Shown here in pieces: positions 1-8,063 of a stretch of 17,204 bases of DNA; positions within the stretch are counted from its first letter, which is position 1, and each line of letters starts with the position of its first letter. Position numbers and translations under genes: made by a program. The stretch comes from JBILCM01 sp044353165 (GTDB lineage Bacteria > Bacillota > Bacilli > Paenibacillales > YIM-B00363). The stretch is from the NCBI GenBank assembly GCA_044353165.1, contig JBILCM010000045.1, positions 1-17,204 on the forward strand, in the 5' to 3' direction. The notes below the pieces were generated by a model. It was not told where the DNA came from and ran no database searches. It was given only the letters and a program-made list of their open reading frames with translations.

Positions 1-2
1 GC

Positions 3-1379
3 GACGGTGTTCGATTCAAGAATGCGTTCTGTACGAGCCCGGTATGCACGCCTAGTCGTTGCAGTCATTACCTCGGCCAGTGGGAACGCAGACACGGGGT
101 CAATTTTAACAATGACAATACGGTATCACCCGCCTCATGGGAGAATAGCTTCCCGATGAAACTCAAGGAGAACGGTTATTTTATCGGTTGGGTGGGCAAG
201 AACCATGTCCCCGCAGGTGAGGGCGGTTATAAAAGCGGTTATCTGGAGTCTGTGTTTGATTACTGGTACGGAAACCATGACCATAGCCGATTCTACGTCA
301 AGGAAACGAAAGTAGGCGCGATTTATCGTAATTCGCAATTTGACACGCAGGTTGAGGTGTTTGAAGAAGGAGTCAACAATTTCTTGACACCTGACGAAGC
401 TTTCTTGAACAGTTGCTCGCCTGCTTTGCCCAAGCGGCCAGAGGATCAACCTTTCTGCTTATGTGTGACGTTCAATTTACCGCACACAGCAGGGACTACG
501 TCGATGCAACAGCGTGATTCTGATCCCGAATTGTACCGAACGGCATATCGCGATCGCATCGATCAAATTCCGCTTCCCGCAACGTATGTGCCTTATGAAG
601 ATCGTTCGCCACGAATTCCCGCTGATATCTACAATGGGGAGTATCTTCACACCTACAATTATGTCCGAACACCGGAGACAACACGGGAGCGATTCCTACG
701 TTTTTATCAGACCGTCACCGGAATTGATCAATTTATCGGGCGTTTGCGGGAGAAGTTAGCCGTGATGGGATTGGCTGAGAACACCATTATCGTCTATTCT
801 ACAGATCACGGCCTACATATGGGGGAACATGGACTCGGGGGCAAATGCTTCCTCTATGAAGAAGATCTACGCATTCCCATGATTGTATATGATCCAAGGC
901 AACCAGAGGCTCATCGCGGACAACATTGCGAAGCAATGGTGCTTGTGCCCGACTTAGCGCCAACAGTACTCGATCTTGCCGGGGTTCCGATCCCTGATTC
1001 GATGCAAGGGCAAAGCATGATTCCGATCATTCAAGGGAATACAAGCCCACGCGAGGCGTTCTTTGCAGAACAACTGATGGACACTCAGAATTATGTCAAA
1101 AGTGAGTGTCTGCGAACCGAACGCTGGAAATACATTCGCTACTTCCCACGGACGGAAGACCCGGCACAAGCACATGAACAGATGAAGCGTACGTTAGACG
1201 ACTACGATGCCTTCTTACGTGCATCAGCCTATAATGAAATTGAGCCGGTTTATGAGGAGTTGTATGATTTGGTCCAAGATCCTCGCGAAATGGTCAATCT
1301 TGCGGGGAATCCCGAGTACCAAGAAGTATTAGCTACCATGCGAACACAACTACCTTCTTACATCAGACAGGTTCTTTGA
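3..1379 (+). CDS. Type I (formylglycine) sulfatase, 5'-truncated by the window edge
   Basis: This enzyme should hydrolyse a sulfate ester, probably on a sugar. The frame is open from the first bases, well upstream of the first in-frame ATG (156), and that upstream part encodes the sulfatase signature C-T-P-S-R at 45-59. The gene therefore starts outside the window, and by comparison with the other two sulfatases here about 40 N-terminal residues are missing. The signature Cys is the residue oxidised to formylglycine. Further active-site parts are G-K-N-H (visible residues 65-68), L-P-H near residue 157, and the metal-site block S-T-D-H-G (D268, H269) followed by G-E-H-G-L-G-G-K. The C-terminus has the usual E-L-Y-D-L..D-P-R-E-M-x-N-L sulfatase tail. 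It differs from sulfatases 2 and 3: GKWH is GKNH and DNG is DHG. The family is certain, the substrate unknown. Whether it is secreted cannot be judged because the N-terminus is absent. Confidence 0.93.
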   Translation, partial: DGVRFKNAFCTSPVCTPSRCSHYLGQWERRHGVNFNNDNTVSPASWENSFPMKLKENGYFIGWVGKNHVPAGEGGYKSGYLESVFDYWYGNHDHSRFYVKETKVGAIYRNSQFDTQVEVFEEGVNNFLTPDEAFLNSCSPALPKRPEDQPFCLCVTFNLPHTAGTTSMQQRDSDPELYRTAYRDRIDQIPLPATYVPYEDRSPRIPADIYNGEYLHTYNYVRTPETTRERFLRFYQTVTGIDQFIGRLREKLAVMGLAENTIIVYSTDHGLHMGEHGLGGKCFLYEEDLRIPMIVYDPRQPEAHRGQHCEAMVLVPDLAPTVLDLAGVPIPDSMQGQSMIPIIQGNTSPREAFFAEQLMDTQNYVKSECLRTERWKYIRYFPRTEDPAQAHEQMKRTLDDYDAFLRASAYNEIEPVYEELYDLVQDPREMVNLAGNPEYQEVLATMRTQLPSYIRQVL

Positions 1380-1390
1380 TTTTTATTATG

Positions 1391-1419
1391 TTTACATCAA
1401 GAGATTGTCGAGTTAATAT
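1391..1419 (+). promoter_or_regulatory. Candidate sigma-A promoter of the Cache/AraC regulator
   Basis: TTTACA (1391-1396), a 17-base spacer, then TAATAT (1414-1419) lie between the sulfatase stop and the regulator. The -35 matches 5 of 6 consensus bases and the -10 matches 4 of 6. A 13-base palindrome, AGTTAATATAACT (1411-1423), covers the -10 and could be an operator. It is a motif match only. Confidence 0.45.
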
Positions 1420-1460
1420 AACTGTAAAAAGCATGTGAATGTTCGATTCGTAAGTAGGGG

Positions 1461-3767
1461 ATGAGAAAATTGAGTAACAATCACAAAATTTTTATACGTT
1501 TTCTTGTCCCCTACTTACTTATTTTGGTGATTTCATTAGCGTTTGGCATTTCTGTATACTACATCTCGGCTAAAGCTGTCCAAGATGAAGTGGTGCGAAC
1601 CAACTTGACGGTGTTGGAGCAGACACAGCAAATCTTGGATGCTAGGTTAAGTGACGTTGAGGAGAAAGTACAGCAAATTTTGAGAAACCCGAAAGTGAAA
1701 GCGTTTCAACAGGTTGAAGAGCCGTTCATGGGCTCCACAACGTACCAAATATTAGATACCCGCAAAGGATTGTTCGAATATGCGCTGACCGATAGTTTCA
1801 TTCTCAATTACTTTATTTTGTTCGAAAGAAGCAATCTGGCTTTGTCCGCAAATTCCACTTACAAGATGCCCGAACTGTACGAAGATATTTTCCGTTATGA
1901 GAACATGTCCTATGATGAGTGGAGTACCTATTTCTTAAGCTCGTATCAGCAAACGTACATCCCACAACGCGCTGCCCTGTTGCAAGGGAAACCTGCTAAC
2001 GTCGTGACTTATATGCAGAGCATGGGGAATTACGGATTTTTAACGGGTGCTGTTGTGATCCTGATCGACAATCAGAAGATCCAACAACTCTTGCAAGGGT
2101 TGAACATTGCTGACGGGGGTTGGGCATACATTGCAGATACCGATGGCAACATCATTACTTCAGTTTCATCGAATGCTGGAACAACACCTCCTGATACCGT
2201 TAACGTTCTAGGTGCAACCGGTGTGATCGAACCAACTGCAGCCACAGATGGGAAGATGGTCACTTACACGACCTCTGCTATGAATGGATGGACATATGTT
2301 GTTGTCCAATCACCTGAGTTGGTGTTTGGGAAAGTCCAATACATTAAGAAAATGATCTCCATCTCTGTACTCGTCATGATATTCATCGGGTTGGTCGTAG
2401 CGATTGGACTCGCCTATCGGAGCAGCAAACCGATGCGTCTAATGGTAAGATTCATTACAGAACGGACCCAAAAACCTGTTCTACGTGCAGGAACGTTCGA
2501 CTGGCTAGAAAATACGTTCTCCGAGTTGTTCCACGATCATGAACGTTTGCAGAACAAGATGAAGGAGCAGCTACCGACGCTGAAGACGATCTTCTTCGAG
2601 AGATTGCTTAGAGGGGAATTCAAAACCGATCAAGAAGTTGAATCCTTCATGCATTACCTCGGGATTGAGTTTCACGGTTCCATGAAGCAGGTTGCATTGG
2701 TTCACATTCAAGGATATCAAGAGATGATCAGTGAGGACATCTTGTTAGAGTTAAACCGCAAGAAAGTACTCATAGAAGATGCGATGGGTGCCGTCTTCCC
2801 AGCATCCGCAATACATATTCACCAGATGGATGAAGATAAGATGGCCGTGATTATGCCTTACCATCAGGATGAATTGGGTACCCATAAGCAAGTGATCACT
2901 GAACAGTGGGAACAAGTTTTTGAACAAACAGCGCAAATTGTCGATCTTAGATTCACCATTTCTCTAGGCAATCATTATTCGAGCGTCATCGATCTGTCGC
3001 GTTCGTACGAAGATGCCATGGCTGCATTAAAATACGCGCAACAAAGCAGGCACAAGGGATTGATCTGGCATGATGAATTATCACTGAATCACAGCGGGTT
3101 TTATTACCCTGCAGAACTTGAGAATCGTCTGATGAATTACGTGAAGGCTGGGGACCATGAGAACGTCGCGAAGCTGTTAGAGGATGTTTATCAGAACAAT
3201 TTCGTGTATCGACACCTCTCTATCCCCATGGTAAGGGTACTCTATTATGTGATATGGGGCTCATTGCTGAAATTGCAAGAACAGATGGATTATCAATTGC
3301 CTGAAACCATTGACGTTCAGATGATTGCCAAGCTAATCGAGAAAGAAGTCACGCCGGATTTAATGTTTCGTCGCATGACAGACGCATTCAACCAGCTGTG
3401 TCAAGTGGTGAACGTGAACAAGAAGAGCCACAATCATGAATTAAAACAAGAAATCCTTGCGTACATTCAATCGCAATTTGCATCTTCAGACCTATCGTTG
3501 GATGCCATTGCAGAACATTTTGACCTGTCGATGAAATATGTATCGAATTTCTTCAAGGAACAGACGGGAACGACGTTCACAGATTACTTGAATGATGTTC
3601 GCATGCGACATGCTCGGGAATTGTTGTCAACGACCCAACTGAGTGTTAATGAAATCACAATGAAGGTGGGGTATCAATCGACGAATACGTTCTGTCGCGC
3701 GTTCAAACGAACACACGGTCTCAGTCCTACGGTGTTTCGTAGCAGCAATCAGACGGTTTCAACCTAG
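1461..3767 (+). CDS. Membrane-anchored Cache/AraC-family transcriptional regulator (YesS type)
   Basis: This protein appears to sense an extracellular ligand and bind DNA within one polypeptide. An N-terminal hydrophobic segment (about residues 10-34) and a second one (about 298-319) enclose a ~260-residue extracytoplasmic region that reads like a dCache-type sensor domain. A cytoplasmic linker follows. The C-terminal ~100 residues form the AraC double helix-turn-helix, with L-D-A-I-A-E-H-F in the first helix pair and E-I-T-M-K-V-G-Y-Q-S in the second. Length (768 aa) and architecture match Bacillus YesS and many Paenibacillus regulators placed beside LplB/YtcP importers, so the importer operon starting at 4002 is its likely target. 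The ATG at 1461 directly abuts the G-run, which leaves no spacing. The in-frame TTG at 1470 lies 9 bases past GGGG and may be the real start, giving 765 aa. It is followed by a terminator, so it is probably monocistronic. Confidence 0.9.
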   Translation: MRKLSNNHKIFIRFLVPYLLILVISLAFGISVYYISAKAVQDEVVRTNLTVLEQTQQILDARLSDVEEKVQQILRNPKVKAFQQVEEPFMGSTTYQILDTRKGLFEYALTDSFILNYFILFERSNLALSANSTYKMPELYEDIFRYENMSYDEWSTYFLSSYQQTYIPQRAALLQGKPANVVTYMQSMGNYGFLTGAVVILIDNQKIQQLLQGLNIADGGWAYIADTDGNIITSVSSNAGTTPPDTVNVLGATGVIEPTAATDGKMVTYTTSAMNGWTYVVVQSPELVFGKVQYIKKMISISVLVMIFIGLVVAIGLAYRSSKPMRLMVRFITERTQKPVLRAGTFDWLENTFSELFHDHERLQNKMKEQLPTLKTIFFERLLRGEFKTDQEVESFMHYLGIEFHGSMKQVALVHIQGYQEMISEDILLELNRKKVLIEDAMGAVFPASAIHIHQMDEDKMAVIMPYHQDELGTHKQVITEQWEQVFEQTAQIVDLRFTISLGNHYSSVIDLSRSYEDAMAALKYAQQSRHKGLIWHDELSLNHSGFYYPAELENRLMNYVKAGDHENVAKLLEDVYQNNFVYRHLSIPMVRVLYYVIWGSLLKLQEQMDYQLPETIDVQMIAKLIEKEVTPDLMFRRMTDAFNQLCQVVNVNKKSHNHELKQEILAYIQSQFASSDLSLDAIAEHFDLSMKYVSNFFKEQTGTTFTDYLNDVRMRHARELLSTTQLSVNEITMKVGYQSTNTFCRAFKRTHGLSPTVFRSSNQTVST

Positions 3768-3780
3768 GCGATTCATGAAG

Positions 3781-3811
3781 AGCACTTCTCACATGTGGGG
3801 AGTGCTTTTTC
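3781..3811 (+). terminator. Rho-independent terminator after the Cache/AraC regulator
   Basis: AGCACTTCTC (3781-3790) pairs with GGGGAGTGCT (3797-3806) in a 10-bp stem with two G-U pairs, around the 6-base loop ACATGT. TTTT follows at 3807-3810. The hairpin starts 13 bases after the stop codon. It separates the regulator from the importer operon. Confidence 0.88.
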
Positions 3812-3876
3812 TTGTGTGCGAAAATATAGAACATTGCACATTCGTGAATCTATTGAATAAACAACTGAATTTAGCC

Positions 3877-3891
3877 TTGAGAACGCTTTCT
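3877..3891 (+). promoter_or_regulatory. Candidate cre (CcpA) site upstream of the importer operon
   Basis: TTGAGAACGCTTTCT matches the cre consensus WTGNAANCGNWNNCW at every fixed position but one (G for A). The half CGCTTTC is identical to the ideal palindromic cre. It lies about 35 bases upstream of the candidate -35 box, and carbon catabolite control of a sugar importer would be expected. Such a short motif can occur by chance. Confidence 0.45.
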
Positions 3892-3924
3892 AGAATAACG
3901 CACACAACAGGGGACAATTACATA

Positions 3925-3954
3925 TTTACGATCATTCAACTGCGGGGGTATAGT
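3925..3954 (+). promoter_or_regulatory. Candidate promoter of the lplB-ytcP-lplA-type operon
   Basis: TTTACG (3925-3930), an 18-base spacer, then TATAGT (3949-3954). The -10 matches 5 of 6 and the -35 matches 4 of 6 consensus bases. This would give a leader of about 40 bases before the ATG at 4002, which has AAGGAGG at 3985-3991. The weak -35 and long spacer fit a promoter that needs an activator, presumably the upstream AraC protein. Confidence 0.5.
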
Positions 3955-4001
3955 AACCAACGTTAATACATCATGGGAACGACTAAGGAGGACTTGAATG
4001 C

Positions 4002-4943
4002 ATGAAGTTAGGTGTAAGCGCATTATTGTATTGGAGAAGTGGGTGGAAACAGTTTCGTAAAAGTTGGCAGTTGCAAGTGTTATTCCTTCTGCCACTTATA
4101 TACCTATTGGTGTTCAGATATTACCCGATGTATGGAGCTCAAATTGCTTTCAAAAAATTCAACGCCTTTCTTGGAATCTCTGGAAGTGAATGGGTTGGAT
4201 TTGATAATTTTATTCGATTCTTTAACTCTTATGAATTTTGGCGGGTGCTTGGGAACACGTTAGGTTTAGCGTTCTACGAATTGTTTGTTGGGTTCCCGTT
4301 CCCGATTATTCTGGCGCTCAGTTTAAACTACGTAGTATTGCAACGATTCAAGAAAAGTGTGCAGATGATCACATATGCGCCTCATTTTATCTCAGTGGTC
4401 GTTATGGTCGGGATTATCATGCAGTTGCTCGACCCGAGAATTGGTTTAATCAATAAGTTCGTCATGTTGCTGGGGTTCGAGTCGATCCACTTCATGAGTC
4501 ATCCCGAGTTTTTCAAGTCGATCTATGTGTGGTCGGGGATATGGCAGAACATGGGCTGGGGTTGCATTATTTATTTGGCAGCGCTCTCTAGCATCGATCC
4601 CACACTCCACGAAGCAGCGATCGTCGATGGCGCCTCGAAATTACGTCGGATCTGGCATATTGATCTGCCCGGCATTGCGCCGATTGCAGTCATCCTCTTT
4701 ATCTTAAATATGGGGAACATCATGGATCTTGGATTTGAGAAAGTGCTTTTGCTTCAGAACCAACTCAATCTTCGCAGTGCAGAAGTGATCGATACGTATG
4801 TGTACAAGGTCGGATTGGCATCGGATTTGGTTGACTTCTCCTATGCATCATCCATTGGCCTGTTTAAGTCGGTCGTGAATTTGATTCTGCTGATCGTCAT
4901 TAACTACGGAGCCCGAAAACTAAAACAAGAGAGTTTATGGTAA
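4002..4943 (+). CDS. lplB: ABC sugar importer permease, LplB family
   Basis: This is an inner-membrane permease subunit of a carbohydrate ABC importer. It has 313 residues and about six hydrophobic segments. The N-terminal pattern of a helix near residues 25-40 followed by R-Y-Y-P-M-Y-G-A-Q-I-A-F-K is characteristic of LplB-type proteins. The cytoplasmic EAA loop that docks on the ATPase is at about residues 204-225 (E-A-A-I-V-D-G-A-S then D-L-P-G). The start is fixed by AAGGAGG at 3985-3991, 10 bases upstream; an ATG at 3998 is out of frame. It is followed after 18 bases by the partner permease and then by the binding protein. No ATPase gene is present, as is usual for this importer class, where a shared MsmX-type ATPase encoded elsewhere drives transport. 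The gene symbol reflects family membership; the transported sugar is unknown. Confidence 0.93.
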   Translation: MKLGVSALLYWRSGWKQFRKSWQLQVLFLLPLIYLLVFRYYPMYGAQIAFKKFNAFLGISGSEWVGFDNFIRFFNSYEFWRVLGNTLGLAFYELFVGFPFPIILALSLNYVVLQRFKKSVQMITYAPHFISVVVMVGIIMQLLDPRIGLINKFVMLLGFESIHFMSHPEFFKSIYVWSGIWQNMGWGCIIYLAALSSIDPTLHEAAIVDGASKLRRIWHIDLPGIAPIAVILFILNMGNIMDLGFEKVLLLQNQLNLRSAEVIDTYVYKVGLASDLVDFSYASSIGLFKSVVNLILLIVINYGARKLKQESLW

Positions 4944-4961
4944 AGAGAGGAGGAGAACCGA

Positions 4962-5858
4962 ATGGACACAAGTTTTATTCGAGATTCAAGGGGAGACAAA
5001 ATTTTTACATGGATCAATTATGCAGGGTTAAGCTTCCTGATCACTCTCATTTTATATCCATTAATTTATATTCTCAGCGCATCATTCAGCTCACCCTTGG
5101 CAGTCACTTCCGGCGCTGTCTGGCTATGGCCTGTCGATTTTACCCTGGAAGGATATATGACTGTTTTTAAACATCGTTTAATCATGTCGGGATTCGCGAA
5201 TTCATTCTTCTATATGATCGTAGGAACGATGATTAACGTAACGCTCACCATCATGGCCGCATATCCGTTATCTCGGCGAGATTTTTTCGGCAGGAATGTG
5301 TTCATGTTCCTCGTTGTATTCACGATGATGTTCGATGGCGGTTTAATTCCGCGTTACTTATTGGTGAAAGACTTGGGATTTCTTGATACACGCTGGGCGC
5401 TGTTGATCCCTGGCGCTCTGGGCGTATGGCAAGTCATTATTACGAGAACGTATTTCAAGACGACGATCCCAGAGGAAATGTTGGAAGCTGCCAAAATTGA
5501 TGGCTGCAACGACTTTCAATTTATTTTGAAGATGGTTATTCCGCTATCCGCTCCAATCATCGCTGTCATTAGCTTGTTCTATGCCGTCGGACATTGGAAC
5601 CAATTTTTTAACGCGTTAATTTATCTGAAGAATCAGGAGCTTTGGCCACTGCAGATTGTGCTCAATAACATTCTCGTTCAGAACGAGATGAGCATGGACA
5701 TGCTGGCCGACATAACCGAGATGGCTGCACGGCAAGGAATGCAGGACCTGCTCAAATATTCATTGATTGTTGTCGCTTCCGCCCCGGTTCTTGCGATTTA
5801 TCCTTTCGTGCAGAAGCATTTTGTCAAAGGGGTCATGATCGGCTCACTGAAAGGATAG
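4962..5858 (+). CDS. ytcP: ABC sugar importer permease, LplC/YtcP family
   Basis: This is the second permease subunit, which should pair with the LplB-type protein to form the transmembrane channel. It has 298 residues with about six hydrophobic segments. The EAA loop is at about residues 175-195 (E-A-A-K-I-D-G then V-I-P-L). The ending, with Q-K-H-F-V-K-G near the C-terminus, is typical of the YtcP/LplC family. The start ATG is preceded by AGAGGAGGAG. The gene follows its partner by 18 bases, so they are translated from one mRNA. About 107 bases separate it from the binding-protein gene, and this gap holds an orphan Shine-Dalgarno sequence described separately. The gene symbol reflects family membership only; the substrate is unknown. 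Confidence 0.93.
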   Translation: MDTSFIRDSRGDKIFTWINYAGLSFLITLILYPLIYILSASFSSPLAVTSGAVWLWPVDFTLEGYMTVFKHRLIMSGFANSFFYMIVGTMINVTLTIMAAYPLSRRDFFGRNVFMFLVVFTMMFDGGLIPRYLLVKDLGFLDTRWALLIPGALGVWQVIITRTYFKTTIPEEMLEAAKIDGCNDFQFILKMVIPLSAPIIAVISLFYAVGHWNQFFNALIYLKNQELWPLQIVLNNILVQNEMSMDMLADITEMAARQGMQDLLKYSLIVVASAPVLAIYPFVQKHFVKGVMIGSLKG

Positions 5859-5872
5859 ACGCTCATTGAATT

Positions 5873-5884
5873 AAAGGAGGTGAT
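5873..5884 (+). promoter_or_regulatory. Perfect orphan Shine-Dalgarno sequence ahead of the binding-protein gene
   Basis: AAAGGAGGTGAT is complementary over 12 bases to the 3' end of Firmicute 16S rRNA (ATCACCTCCTTT). No start codon is well placed behind it. The ATG at 5883 overlaps the motif and would open only a 19-codon frame ending at 5942. The real start of the next gene (5966) has its own AGGAGG at 5953-5958. It could be an mRNA-stabilising STAB-SD, as described upstream of cry3A, a leader-peptide start, or a relic. Confidence 0.55.
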
Positions 5885-5965
5885 GCCACGAAAATTACAG
5901 CACCATCATTCACCAGTAGGTTCATGGCCACAAATCAATTAAGATCAAAAACAGGAGGTCTAACG

Positions 5966-7975
5966 ATGAAGAAAGTGTTATTGGCTTGGTTGTTAATTTT
6001 GGCTCTTGTCGTTACAGCATGCTCTGGAGCAACAGAAATTACAGAGTCTACTCAAACCGAAACCGCTGATACGAGTGCGGAAATAGAACAAGCAGAAGCA
6101 GACCAGCAAGCCGCAGAGGAAGCTGCAGATCAAGCACAAGCAGAATTGGATGTTGCCAAAGCAGCTGAAGAACAAGCAAAAGTGGATGCAGAAAAAGCGG
6201 CTGCAGAGAAAGCCGAAGCAGAGCGATTGCTTGCCGAGGCGAAGACAGAAGAAGAGAAGGCTGCAGCTGAAAAATTGCTTGCAGAGAAGTTAGCAGCAGA
6301 ACAAGCAGCAGCAGCAACTTTAGCCAAAGCCGCAGCAGAGAAAGCAGCAGCAGATCAAGTTGCCGCCGATAAAGCTGCCGCACAGAAAGTTGCCGCAACA
6401 AAACTAACGGCGGAGAAAACTACAAGGCCGGTAAACAAAAACTTGACAGCACCAGGCACATACCCAATTGTGAAAGAGAAAGTGACGTTACGAATTCTGG
6501 TTCAAGACAACGGACGTATCGAAAACTTGAAAACGAATACATTCGTCAAGCAATATGAAGAAAAAACGAATGTTCGTATTGAATGGGAAGTTGTTCCCCA
6601 AAAACAGGCTAATGAAAAGTTGAATCTCATGTTAGCCAGTGGTGATTTGCCTGATGCAATCATGAAGTTTGGGATCACGCCACCGATGCTTAAGGTGTAT
6701 GGCGAATTGGGCGGGTTTCTTCGACTCAATGATATTATTGAAGAACAAGGTGTTCTCACAAAAAAATTATTAGCAGAAAAACCATTGGTTAAGAAAGCCA
6801 TAACGTCCACAGATGGTTCGATCTTTTCATTACCTAATTATACTGAATGTTATCATTGCTCAATGCCTACGAAGTTATGGATTTACAAACCATGGTTGGA
6901 TAAGCTTGGCTTGAAGGTCCCTACTACTACAGACGAATTTTATCTAGTGCTAAAGGCATTCAAAACAAAAGATCCGAACGGTAACGGTAAAGCTGACGAA
7001 ATTCCATTTGCTGGTGCAACCATAGGTTCTAGAGTAGGGATAGAAATGAATCTGTTAAACTCCTTCTTGTACTACGATATTGACCGGAATAAAAGATTAA
7101 TTATCAAAAATGGGAAAATCGAAGCTTCCTATACGCAACCTGAGTATAAAGAAGGACTTAAGTATTTAAATAAACTTTACAGTGAAGGTCTAATTGCTCC
7201 CGAAAGCTTTACACAAGATACCAATCAGTTGCGCAAAATGGGTGAAAACCCTGGAACCCCCATATTAGGCACAGTAGCTGGCAACGGACCAGCCACTTTT
7301 GCTCAAATTGGCGGTAATCGCTGGTATGATTATGTAGCAGTACCACCGCTGAAGGGACCGACGGGATATGTGAAGACCCCCTACAACTCATACTTCACAT
7401 TTAGTCCTTCAGGATTTGTGATCACAAGTGCTACCAAACATCCGGAAGTTGCATTACGCTGGGCAGAAGGGTTTTATGATGAACAAATCATGATGTTAGC
7501 TCGCTTTGGACAGGAAGGTGTAGGTTGGAGAAAGTCAAAACCTGGGGAAATTTCACTTGATGGGGGACAGGCCAAATGGACACGACTAGAAGCATTCGGG
7601 AATGTTCAGAATGATCATCTTGCTCAAATAAATCATGATCATCAAACGCTTGAACATCGCAACAGTGAATCGGCAGTCAATCGTGATCGGAACTTAGAAG
7701 TGATTCTCTATGAAGCGACGAAAAACTTGTATGAGCCATTCAAGCAGAGTGAAGATAAGATTCTACCGATCATGTGGTTCAACGAACAACAATCCGGCAA
7801 ATTGCAAGAATTGGAAACAACGATTGATTTGTACATTCAAGAGATGTTAGCACGTTTCGTAACCGGGGATGCGAACATCGACAAAGAATGGGATAATTAC
7901 ATCAATACGCTGAAGAAAATGGATATCCAAACGATGCTTGATATTTACACGAAGGTGTACAATAGCAAGAAATAA
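5966..7975 (+). CDS. Lipoprotein solute-binding protein (LplA type) with an Ala-rich coiled-coil stalk
   Basis: This is the extracellular receptor of the importer. The start at 5966 is chosen because AGGAGG lies 7 bases upstream and the protein then opens directly with a lipoprotein signal, lysines 2-3, a hydrophobic core and the lipobox V-T-A-C (Cys19 lipidated). An in-frame ATG at 5924 has no ribosome binding site. Residues about 32-152 (bases 6059-6421) are almost only Ala, Glu, Lys, Gln, Asp and Leu, with no Pro and no Gly: a long helix or coiled coil resembling TolA-like stalks. The binding domain begins near residue 170 (V-T-L-R-I-L-V-Q-D-N) and shows LplA features such as a Q-Y-E-E-K-T-N-V segment and a calcium-like D-P-N-G-N-G-K-A-D-E loop. 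At 669 aa it is longer than usual LplA proteins (about 500-560 aa) by roughly the stalk. It ends the importer operon. Confidence 0.92.
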   Translation: MKKVLLAWLLILALVVTACSGATEITESTQTETADTSAEIEQAEADQQAAEEAADQAQAELDVAKAAEEQAKVDAEKAAAEKAEAERLLAEAKTEEEKAAAEKLLAEKLAAEQAAAATLAKAAAEKAAADQVAADKAAAQKVAATKLTAEKTTRPVNKNLTAPGTYPIVKEKVTLRILVQDNGRIENLKTNTFVKQYEEKTNVRIEWEVVPQKQANEKLNLMLASGDLPDAIMKFGITPPMLKVYGELGGFLRLNDIIEEQGVLTKKLLAEKPLVKKAITSTDGSIFSLPNYTECYHCSMPTKLWIYKPWLDKLGLKVPTTTDEFYLVLKAFKTKDPNGNGKADEIPFAGATIGSRVGIEMNLLNSFLYYDIDRNKRLIIKNGKIEASYTQPEYKEGLKYLNKLYSEGLIAPESFTQDTNQLRKMGENPGTPILGTVAGNGPATFAQIGGNRWYDYVAVPPLKGPTGYVKTPYNSYFTFSPSGFVITSATKHPEVALRWAEGFYDEQIMMLARFGQEGVGWRKSKPGEISLDGGQAKWTRLEAFGNVQNDHLAQINHDHQTLEHRNSESAVNRDRNLEVILYEATKNLYEPFKQSEDKILPIMWFNEQQSGKLQELETTIDLYIQEMLARFVTGDANIDKEWDNYINTLKKMDIQTMLDIYTKVYNSKK

Positions 7976-7997
7976 CCAAAATCAACAGAAAATCTAG

Positions 7998-8028
7998 CAG
8001 GGGAGTGCAATTCACGGGCTCCCCTGTT
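7998..8028 (+). terminator. Hairpin after the binding-protein gene; weak terminator or attenuator
   Basis: CAGGGGAG (7998-8005) pairs perfectly with CTCCCCTG (8019-8026) across a 13-base loop in which GTG and CAC could pair further. It starts 22 bases after the stop codon. The downstream T-run is poor (TT, then GCC), so termination may be partial and sulfatase 2 could receive read-through from the importer operon. Confidence 0.5.
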
Positions 8029-8063
8029 CGCCTGTTATTGAAGGCCGTTTTCATTAGTAATAC

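Noticed and set aside
135..449. Minus-strand open frame opposite sulfatase 1
   Set aside because: It overlaps a well-supported sulfatase coding region and shows no start signal or family pattern.
156..1379. Starting the first sulfatase at the ATG at 156
   Set aside because: The frame stays open to base 3, and the upstream part encodes the essential C-T-P-S-R signature and normal sulfatase sequence, so the gene is cut by the window edge and does not start at 156.
1377..1386. T-run right after the sulfatase 1 stop as a terminator
   Set aside because: No stable hairpin precedes the TTTTT, so it is not called.
5883..5942. A 19-codon peptide starting inside the orphan Shine-Dalgarno
   Set aside because: The spacing from GGAGG to the ATG is about 2 bases, too short for efficient initiation; kept only as a possibility in the orphan-SD finding.
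5924..5965. Upstream in-frame ATG for the solute-binding protein
   Set aside because: It lacks a ribosome binding site and would put a polar leader in front of a textbook lipoprotein signal.
6048..6401. Long minus-strand open frames opposite the stalk of the receptor
   Set aside because: They are low-complexity shadows of the GCA/GAA/AAA codon-rich stalk (Leu-rich or Ala/Ser-rich strings), with no ribosome binding site or protein-like pattern.
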